Assembly (NCBI RefSeq): GCF_032598905.1
Contig: NZ_CP122458.1
Location: forward strand, 2,294,001-2,358,000
Length of the DNA: 64,000 nt
Reading direction: 5' to 3'
Origin: Streptomyces sp. 11x1
Lineage (GTDB): Bacteria; Actinomycetota; Actinomycetes; Streptomycetales; Streptomycetaceae
Position numbers and translations under genes: made by a program. The notes below the pieces were generated by a model. The model had not been told where the DNA came from. It saw only the letters and a list, made by a program, of their open reading frames with translations, and ran no database searches. Every line of letters begins with the position of its first letter. The first letter of the stretch is position 1. Positions 58,368 through 64,000 of this stretch are shown in pieces.

Positions 58368-59311
58368 TCAGGCGGTCAACTTGGGTGCTCTGGACAGGAG
58401 TTCGGACCGGCGGATCGCATCGGTGCGGGTCGAGGGGACGGTGCAGGCGTACGCGCCCGCGATGGCGCCGAAGAGGGCTCACCGACTCGGTGGTTCGCCG
58501 GTGACGCGGCCGAAGAGGTAGCCCGCCGCGAAGGCGTCGCCCGCCCCGTTGGAGTCCTCGACCGGGGTCGGCGGGGCCACCGACGGAACATGGCTCAGCT
58601 CGCCGTCGACGAGGTGGTACCCGCCCCGTGCCCCGTCCGTGGCGACGACGGTCCGGGCCCGACCCCGCTCGCTGACGCGGCGCATGGTCTTCTCCGGGTC
58701 GGGGAGCGCGGCCGCCGACAGGAAGACGAGGTCGGCGGCGAGGGCGAACGGCTCGTGGTACGGGTTGACGCCGTCCCAGTCGTGCAGATCCGTCGAGACG
58801 GTGACCCCCAGCTCGCGCAGAACGGGCAGCGAGGCCGCGCACGGCCGGCTGATGGAGACGTGGACGTGGTGGCTGGCCCCGGCCAGCGCGCGGACCGTGT
58901 CCGGGGGCAGCTCGTTCACCTCCTGGCTGCGGCTGCCGTCGTAGAGCGAGCAGCGGCGTCCGTCCGGGCCGACCAGGTTCACCGCGCTCCGGGTGCCGCC
59001 CGGCAGGGGCGCCTCGGTGAGCGGGATGCCCCGGTCGCGGTGGAGGGCGCGGACCAGGTCTCCATGGGGGTCCCCCCGGTTCGAGCGCAGTCGAGAGGGA
59101 GGTCGTCACCGAGCAGGTCGAAGTGGTGCGTGCGCAGCCCGAGCGCGTGCGTGGCCACCGCCATGAAGTCGCCGGTCTGTCGGGCCCGGGTCTCGACGGC
59201 CGGCACCGGATGGCTGTCGGCGAACGGGAGCGGCAGCTCGGGCACGTAGACGATGGTGTCCACGCCCGCCCCGCCCAGCACAAGAACATCGATCTCGGAC
59301 TCGCTGCGCAC
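58368..59311 (-). pseudogene. PfkB-family carbohydrate kinase, disrupted
   Basis: The gene starts GTG 59311 with VDVLVLGGAGVDTIVYVP and reads to HFDLLGDD at 59102. The next frame then reads DLVRALHRDRGIPLTEAPL from 59060, continuing through the DSNGAGDAF motif (Asp catalytic base) that ends PfkB proteins. Between lie 41 bases (59061-59101) that shift the frame. Near the C-terminus an in-frame TGA (58479-58481) interrupts GEPPSR*ALFGAIAGAYACT; TGC in the same place would restore R-C-A and run to the true stop at 58368. Two independent lesions make this a pseudogene of a ribokinase-like sugar kinase. Confidence 0.85.
59061..59101. mobile_element. 41-bp GC-rich insert inside pfkB
   Basis: The intruding segment reads TCCATGGGGGTCCCCCCGGT then TCGAGCGCAGTCGAGAGGGAG. 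It contains a GGGGG-T-CCCCC hairpin and a TCGAGCGCAGTCGA near-palindrome. Its length (2 mod 3) explains the frameshift. Similar GGGGGGACCCCC plus CTCGACTGCGCTCGA sequences are, from memory, found in other Streptomyces genes, which suggests a short dispersed element instead of random mutation. Confidence 0.6.
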
Positions 59312-59373
59312 GGCGCCTCCAGCGACGACGGTCTGACGTGAAGGCAGCGTACGTCCGACGGACTCCCGCGCCC

Positions 59374-59405
59374 GAAAGGGGCGCGGGGAACTACGCGACC
59401 CGCCA
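59374..59405 (+). repeat. Dispersed GC-rich intergenic repeat, copy 7 (short)
   Basis: GAAAGGGGCGCGGGGAACTA then CGCGACCCGCC. It sits between the pfkB relic and the RsbW-like ATPase gene, at the 3' end of the latter. Confidence 0.65.
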
Positions 59406-59534
59406 CGACGACGCCACAGACCAACGGCGACACGCGCGCCCCCGCGGACGCGTGGCAGCTAGCCCGGACAGCGCGCCTCGGCGGACGGCAGGGCGGGGCC
59501 CAGGGCGCCGTATCCGACTCTCCCGGCGGAGCGT

Positions 59535-60089
59535 CTACGTCCAGGACGGGTCGGTCAACGGAAACCCTCCGCTCTCGTGCGAGGCCGTCGGAGGGGCGGG
59601 CTCGGCGGTTTCCCGGCCCTCCGACGGCAGTTCCGCCCAGACGACACGACCGGACCGTTGTGGGGTGTCGCGCACCCCCCAGTCGCTGCTGAGCATGCCG
59701 ACCAGCATGAGTCCGCGCCCATTCTGGTCGTCGGGGCCCGGACGGCGCCGGGCAGGCTGTGCGTGACCGCTGTTCTGATCCTCCACCTCGATCCGCAGCC
59801 GACGGCCGGTGAAGTGCAGCCGGCACACGATCCACTCGCTGTCCGTGTGGGTCAACGCGTTGGTGACCAACTCGGAGGTGATCAGGAGCACGTCCTCACG
59901 GATCTCCGGACGCACCTCCCACTCGTCGAGCAGCTCGCGCACGATTCTGCGCGCCTCGCCCGCGGAGGCGGGCACCGCGGGCAGTCCGAACACGCCCGCG
60001 CGGTGGGGTTCGTACGCCTCTGTGCCAAGGGGTGGGTACATGGTCGGGGCTAACCGGTCCGGGGACTGGGGGAGGGTGGGCGGAGCCAT
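59535..60089 (-). CDS. RsbW/SpoIIAB-like ATP-binding protein (HATPase)
   Basis: A 184-residue protein with a GHKL ATPase fold: the N-box LITSELVTNALTH, then EVEDQNSG and the G-box NGRGLMLVGML. Proteins of this shape are anti-sigma-factor kinases or partners of XRE/DUF397 genes in Streptomyces. Codon 13 is TTA (60051-60053), so translation needs bldA. GAAAGG precedes ATG 60089. It is divergent from the XRE gene with 380 bp between, and all three (ATPase, XRE, DUF397) form the WhiJ-like cluster type. Confidence 0.88.
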   Translation of the reverse strand: MAPPTLPQSPDRLAPTMYPPLGTEAYEPHRAGVFGLPAVPASAGEARRIVRELLDEWEVRPEIREDVLLITSELVTNALTHTDSEWIVCRLHFTGRRLRIEVEDQNSGHAQPARRRPGPDDQNGRGLMLVGMLSSDWGVRDTPQRSGRVVWAELPSEGRETAEPAPPTASHESGGFPLTDPSWT

Positions 60090-60294
60090 CGCCGTATGCC
60101 TTTCGTTGGCCCTTCGCACCGGTGGAGTGCCGGTGCCACGGCCGTCTCGCCACTCGGCACGAGCTCTGGCAACTCGCGTCGAACAGCGCTGAGTTGCGGC
60201 CACATCTCCCCCAACCTGGCCGCGCGGCCCGAGTGTTCGCCAAGGCCGTGACGGTACGTCCACTGTGGCATCCGTGAACAACACCTCGCAACCA

Positions 60295-60316
60295 GCAAGT
60301 TGAAATTTGCAAGTTG
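60295..60316. promoter_or_regulatory. GCAAGTTG direct repeat between ATPase and XRE genes
   Basis: GCAAGTTG occurs twice (60295-60302 and 60309-60316), separated by AAATTT, so the period is 14 bases with a palindromic AT centre. It lies in the divergent promoter interval of the RsbW-like and XRE genes, a likely operator for the XRE protein. Confidence 0.6.
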
Positions 60317-60470
60317 TGGGTCGCATGCTGCCCCCGATCGAGCCAAGATCGTGTCAGACTGCGCTCTCGAAGCGACTCGCACAACAACGCGCATTCTTTG
60401 AACGAAAGCGCGCAGGACCCGTAATCGAGTTCGACATGACCTCTGTGGCACGGTGTGAGGGGTGGTGGGC

Positions 60471-61346
60471 GTGACCGCGGAAACGGACTGGGGCGGCGCC
60501 CCCTCCGTCCTACGCATGATCCTCGGCAGACAGCTGGAGGAGTTGCGCACGCGCGCCGGCCTGACCTTCGAGCAGGCGGGTGAGGCGATCGGTGTCAGCC
60601 ATTCCACGATCCGACGTCTGGAGTCCGCCAAGGTCGCCCGGTTGCGCCTGCCGGATGTCGAGAAACTGCTCCAGGTCTACGGGGTACGGGACCAGCAGGA
60701 GATCGAGACCTTCCTGAAGTCGGTCCGCGAGGCCAACAAACGCGGCTGGTGGCACACCTACCGCGACGTCCTGCCCGACTGGTTCGCCGCCTACCTCAGC
60801 CTGGAGCAGGCCGCGCTCCAGATCCGCGCGTACGAGGCACAGTTCGTGCACGGCCTGCTCCAGACCGAGGAGTACGCCCGTGCCCTGCTCGGCGCCGGCA
60901 ACCCGCACGCGGCGACGGAGGACACCGAACGGCGGGTGGCGCTGCGGATGCGCCGACAGGAACTGCTCACCCGTGCGGGGCCGCCGCGGCTGTGGGTGGT
61001 GATGGACGAGACGGTGCTCAGATGGCCGGTCGGCGGACCGGACGTGATGCGCGCCCAGATCGACCATCTGATCGAGCTGAACCGGCTGCCGCATGTCACG
61101 GTCCAGCTCATGCCGTTCCACAACGGCCCGCACCCGGCGATGCGGGCCGGTGCGTTCCATCTCTTCCGGTTCAGGGCTCCCGAGTTGCCCGACATCGTCT
61201 ACCTCAGCGGTCTGGTGGGCGCGGTGTATCTCGACAAGGGGGACGACGTCGTCGTCTACCGAGAGGCCATGGACCGGCTGGGCGCCCAGTCGGCGCCCGC
61301 CCGCAAGACCGAGGCCCTCCTCGGCGCGCTACGCAAGGAGCTCTGA
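60471..61346 (+). CDS. XRE-family regulator with DUF5753
   Basis: A 291-residue protein. The N-terminal HTH (about residues 17-75) reads LRTRAGLTFEQAGEAIGVSH and STIRRLESAKVARL. The remainder is the DUF5753 ligand-like domain (SLEQAALQIRAYEAQ, VVMDETVLRWPVGG, QLMPFHNGPHPAMRAGAF is cut to keep short). GTG 60471 has GAGGGG 8 bases upstream and is preferred to GTG 60462. It is paired with the DUF397 gene, one base after its stop, the canonical arrangement of WhiJ-like developmental regulators. Confidence 0.9.
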   Translation: MTAETDWGGAPSVLRMILGRQLEELRTRAGLTFEQAGEAIGVSHSTIRRLESAKVARLRLPDVEKLLQVYGVRDQQEIETFLKSVREANKRGWWHTYRDVLPDWFAAYLSLEQAALQIRAYEAQFVHGLLQTEEYARALLGAGNPHAATEDTERRVALRMRRQELLTRAGPPRLWVVMDETVLRWPVGGPDVMRAQIDHLIELNRLPHVTVQLMPFHNGPHPAMRAGAFHLFRFRAPELPDIVYLSGLVGAVYLDKGDDVVVYREAMDRLGAQSAPARKTEALLGALRKEL

Positions 61347-61347
61347 C

Positions 61348-61620
61348 GTGCACCACCGCATATCCCAGGCAACGACCCCCGGAGTACACAACGACGTCCG
61401 CAACGGCATGCCCGCCCGCGACCTCGGCGCCCAGGACTGGCACCGGCCGTGGAGCGACGACGCGGGCGGCGCCTGCGTCGAGGTGAAGAAGCTCGCCGAC
61501 GGCCGGGTCGCCGTACGCCAGTCGACCGACCCGGACGGCCCCGCGCTGCTCTTCACCCCCCGTGAGATGACCACCTTCCTGGCCGGCGTGAAGGCGGGCG
61601 AGGCCGACTTCCTGCTCTGA
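61348..61620 (+). CDS. DUF397 protein
   Basis: A 90-residue DUF397 protein (BldB-related small regulators) with the WSDDAGGACVEVKKL and VAVRQSTDPDGPALLFTP segments. Its GTG lies one base after the stop of the XRE gene and AAGGAG is 7 bases upstream, so the two are co-translated. In WhiJ-like modules the DUF397 protein is thought to antagonise the XRE repressor. Confidence 0.9.
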   Translation: MHHRISQATTPGVHNDVRNGMPARDLGAQDWHRPWSDDAGGACVEVKKLADGRVAVRQSTDPDGPALLFTPREMTTFLAGVKAGEADFLL

Positions 61621-61741
61621 ACCGCACAACTTTCTTGCTCTCACGCCTCGTTGACGCACCACCTGTTTGTGGATCCGGGGGTTCCGGCACTTGTCGAACC
61701 CCCGGGGCCTGCCCGATCGTGCACCTGGACAGAACAACTTG

Positions 61742-62572
61742 ATGGGAGGGACGGCGTTGCCCGACAACGGATGGCCGGCCGACCGGATCGACACCGAGCA
61801 CGCGCACTCCGCGCGTATCTACGACTACATCCTCGGCGGCAAGGACTACTACCCGGCCGACAAGGAGGCCGGTGACGCGATGGCGCACGAGTGGCCGGCG
61901 CTGCCGGTCCACATGCGCGCCAACCGCGACTGGATGAACCGCGCGGTGCGCTGGCTCGCCGAGAAGGCGGGCATGCGCCAGTTCCTCGACATCGGAACCG
62001 GCATCCCCACCTCCCCCAACCTCCACGAGATAGCCCAGTCGGTGGCCCCCGAGTCCCGGGTCGTCTACGTGGACAACGACCCGATCGTCCTTACGCTGTC
62101 CCAGGGGTTACTGGCCAGCACCCCCGAGGGCAGGACCGCTTACATCGAGGCGGACTTCCAGGACCCGGAGACCGTCCTCGGCTCTCCCGAGTTCCGGGAG
62201 ACCCTCGACCTGAACGAGCCGGTCGCGCTCACCGTGATCGCGATCGTCCACTTCGTGCTGGACGAGGACGACGCGGTCGGCATCGTCCGCCGGCTCCTCG
62301 AACCCCTCCCCTCGGGCAGCTATCTGGCGATGACGATCGGCACCGCCGAGTTCGCCCCCGAGGAGGTGGGCCGGGTCGCCCGCGAGTACGCGGCCCGCGA
62401 CATGCCGATGCGGCTGCGCACCATCGACGAGGCCCACGAGTTCTTCGAGGGCCTGGAACTCGTCGAGCCGGGCATCGTCCAGATCCACAAGTGGCACCCG
62501 GACGGCACGGGCGAGCAGAACATCCGCGACGAGGACATCGCGATGTACGGCGCGATCGCGAGAAAGCCGTGA
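61742..62572 (+). CDS. SAM-dependent methyltransferase (DUF574/SCO-type)
   Basis: A 276-residue cytoplasmic protein of the actinobacterial SAM-dependent methyltransferase family DUF574. Features are HSARIYDYILGGKDYYPAD, LDIGTGIPTSPNLH (SAM-binding glycine loop) and VYVDNDPIV. TTA occurs at 62108-62110 (codon 123), another bldA-dependent gene. ATG 61742 lacks a strong ribosome-binding site, whereas an in-frame TTG at 61757 follows GGGAGGG by 7 bases, so 271 residues is an alternative. Substrate unknown. The gene is 121 bp downstream of DUF397 on the same strand. Confidence 0.87.
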   Translation: MGGTALPDNGWPADRIDTEHAHSARIYDYILGGKDYYPADKEAGDAMAHEWPALPVHMRANRDWMNRAVRWLAEKAGMRQFLDIGTGIPTSPNLHEIAQSVAPESRVVYVDNDPIVLTLSQGLLASTPEGRTAYIEADFQDPETVLGSPEFRETLDLNEPVALTVIAIVHFVLDEDDAVGIVRRLLEPLPSGSYLAMTIGTAEFAPEEVGRVAREYAARDMPMRLRTIDEAHEFFEGLELVEPGIVQIHKWHPDGTGEQNIRDEDIAMYGAIARKP

Positions 62573-62626
62573 GCTAGGACGGCGTGCGCCTGGCCCTGCT
62601 CTCTCACCCCGGGCCAGGGCGCGCCC

Positions 62627-62707
62627 CGTCAGGGGCCCGCCAGGGGCCCCTGACGGGGCGCGGGGAACTGCGCGACCAGCCCCCACCGAACCCGCGGTCG
62701 CCCGAAA
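62627..62707 (+). repeat. Dispersed GC-rich intergenic repeat, copy 8 (full form)
   Basis: GGGCCCGCCAGGGGCCCCTG, then ACGGGGCGCGGGGAACTGCG, CGACCAGCCCCCACCGAACC and CGCGGTCGCCCGAAAACCC. This is the most complete copy of the repeat, lying between two convergent genes, with a strong hairpin at its start. Confidence 0.75.
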
Positions 62708-62740
62708 ACCCACCATGGCAGCCCCGTAGGCGCCCGGAAC

Positions 62741-63826
62741 CTATCCCGCCGTCCCCGTACTGTCACGAACGATCAGCTCGACCGGAATCACCGTCTCCCT
62801 CTCCAACCCCTCCCCCACGTCCTCCGGATCGTCCAACTGCGCCAGCAGCAGCCGCAGCGCCCGCCTGCCGATCTCGGAGAAGTCCGTACGGATCGTCGTC
62901 AGCGGCGGCAACAGGTGCGCCGCCTCCGGGATGTCGTCGTAGCCGACCACGCTCACGTCGTCCGGCACCCGGCGTCCCGCCTCGTGCAGGGCGCGCAGCA
63001 GACCCAGCGCCATCTGGTCGTTGGAGACGAACACGGCCGTGACGTCCGGGCGGGCCGCGAGGCTCCGGCCCAGCGCGTAGCCGGAGTCGGCGCTCCAGTC
63101 CCCGACCAGGGGCTCGTGGACGCGTGCGCCGGCGTCCCGCAGGGTCTCGCGCCAGCTCGCGGCGCGTCGGTCGGCGGACGTCCAGCCGGTGGGGCCCGCG
63201 ATGTGCCAGACGGTGCGGTGGCCGAGGTCCAGCAGATGCCGGGTCGCCAGCCGGGCGCCCGCCGTGAAGTCTGAGGAGACCACGGGGGTGCCGTCGCCGA
63301 GGCCGTTGTCCAGCATCACCAGCGGGGTGTCCGGGCGGGCCCGCGCGAGCGCGGTGGCGACGGGCCGCTGGGGGGCGATGACGATGATCCCGTCCGCGCC
63401 CTCGGCCGACAGCCGGTCCACCGCCTGCACGACGGTGTCCCGGTCGGCCGTGTCGAGGGCGATGGAGCTGACGAGGTACCCCGCCCTCTGGGCGGCCGTG
63501 TTGATCGCGGTCAGGGTGGAGGCGGGGCCGAAGCGGGCCGCGTCGAAGGAGATCACGCCGAGCATTCGGGTGCGGCCGCTGGCCAGTGAGCGGGCACTGC
63601 GGCTGGGGCGGTAGCCGAGCGTCCGCATGGCCTCCAGCACGGCCTCGCGGGTCTCCGCCCGGACCGCCGGGTTGTCGTTGAGGACGCGGGAGACAGTCTG
63701 TTTGGAGACACCGGCGAGACGGGCGACGTCGTCCATCACCGGGCGGGAGCCGGCGAAGTTACGGCGGCTGCGGCGGGCTCCGCCGGGGCCTCCGGCCGCA
63801 CCGCCGTCCGTGGTGCCTGGTGGCAT
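62741..63826 (-). CDS. LacI-family transcriptional regulator
   Basis: A 361-residue LacI regulator. After a Gly/Ala/Arg-rich extension the HTH reads MDDVARLAGVSKQTVSRVL (about residues 31-49), followed by the hinge ALGYRPSRSARSLASGRTRM and the periplasmic-binding-protein-like ligand domain (VFVSNDQMALGLLRAL, DVSVVGYDDIPEA). It should repress a carbohydrate operon, which is not adjacent in the window. ATG 63826 has AAGGAAG upstream; earlier in-frame starts give a longer Pro-rich extension and lack support. Confidence 0.92.
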   Translation of the reverse strand: MPPGTTDGGAAGGPGGARRSRRNFAGSRPVMDDVARLAGVSKQTVSRVLNDNPAVRAETREAVLEAMRTLGYRPSRSARSLASGRTRMLGVISFDAARFGPASTLTAINTAAQRAGYLVSSIALDTADRDTVVQAVDRLSAEGADGIIVIAPQRPVATALARARPDTPLVMLDNGLGDGTPVVSSDFTAGARLATRHLLDLGHRTVWHIAGPTGWTSADRRAASWRETLRDAGARVHEPLVGDWSADSGYALGRSLAARPDVTAVFVSNDQMALGLLRALHEAGRRVPDDVSVVGYDDIPEAAHLLPPLTTIRTDFSEIGRRALRLLLAQLDDPEDVGEGLERETVIPVELIVRDSTGTAG

Positions 63827-63903
63827 GCGGCTGCTTCCTTTTCGACGGGGGGTGGGGGTTGGGCGGGGTGGGGTGGGGTTTGGGGCCACAGGATAGGTCC
63901 GAG

Positions 63904-64000
63904 GGTTTCGCCCCCGCCGCCCCTACCCGTCCCATCCCCAGGGGCTGCGCCCCTTCGACCCCCAGACGTCCGCCCGGTGGGGCTTCTCGCGCAGTTCCCC
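63904..64000 (-). repeat. Dispersed GC-rich intergenic repeat, copy 9 (long form, cut by window end)
   Basis: Begins GGTTTCGCCCCCGCCGCCCC and runs to TTCTCGCGCAGTTCCCC at the window edge. Over ~97 bases it is nearly identical to 34845-34945. Confidence 0.7.

Noticed and set aside
58479..58481. TGA in pfkB as selenocysteine codon
   Set aside because: No SECIS-like hairpin or selenoprotein context; together with the upstream frameshift, a pseudogene is the simpler reading.

Overview
High-GC actinobacterial DNA, clearly Streptomyces. Codon third positions are nearly all G/C, starts are often GTG or TTG, a few genes carry the rare leucine codon TTA, and the window has a geosmin synthase, three conservon (cvn) gene sets and an XRE/DUF397/RsbW-like regulatory trio. 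In S. coelicolor the geosmin synthase is SCO6073; the sulfate-assimilation genes at the left edge suggest the same chromosomal neighbourhood, which is inferred from memory of gene order and not checked by alignment.

Layout. 0-4 kb: end of cysN, an ABC importer of the sulfonate/nitrate/taurine class and a CbiX-like chelatase, together a sulfur-assimilation and siroheme block. 4-10 kb: DUF1697 protein, MMPL exporter, CDP-alcohol phosphatidyltransferase, macrolide-type glycosyltransferase. 10-12 kb: a solitary TnpB element of the IS200/IS605 group whose right end cuts off a sugar ABC permease gene. 12-15.6 kb: an APH-type kinase, a GNAT plus exonuclease pair and a HEPN-type protein. 15.8-26.7 kb: glycogen-to-trehalose block (glgX, treY, treZ) with two convergent paralogous M14 carboxypeptidases, a minisatellite and a DUF1707-FHA protein lying between treY and treZ. 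26.8-32.6 kb: a probable pseudokinase, M24 peptidase, metallophosphoesterase, PDZ protein, and a LysR regulator divergent from a CTP-synthase-like glutamine amidotransferase. 32.5-36.8 kb: geosmin synthase, then a two-gene operon (zinc-motif membrane protein and ARMT1-type phosphatase). 36.8-43.3 kb: exported proteins (S8 protease with P-domain, membrane-anchored LPMO, a small secreted protein, a DUF6230-DUF6114 pair).

43.4-58.4 kb is signalling. Conservon 1 (minus strand: cvnA-B-C-D plus a CYP157-like P450 without ExxR) converges on a CYP154-like P450. An AraC-type regulator follows, then conservon 2 (plus strand: cvnA-B-C-D plus a GAF protein). After an acyl-CoA dehydrogenase comes a reduced conservon 3, in which only a CvnA-tail-like peptide, cvnB and cvnD remain. 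58.4-64 kb: a pfkB sugar-kinase pseudogene broken by a short GC-rich insert and by a nonsense codon, an RsbW-like ATPase divergent from XRE-DUF397, a DUF574-type methyltransferase, and a LacI regulator.

Dispersed GC-rich palindromic intergenic repeats (core near GGGGCGCGGGGAACTGCGCG) sit beside or between many genes. I found no rRNA, tRNA or CRISPR array. The most unusual points are the three clustered conservons with one decayed, the TnpB-truncated permease, the doubly broken pfkB, the M14 pair with its minisatellite, and four TTA-containing genes all within the signalling third of the window.
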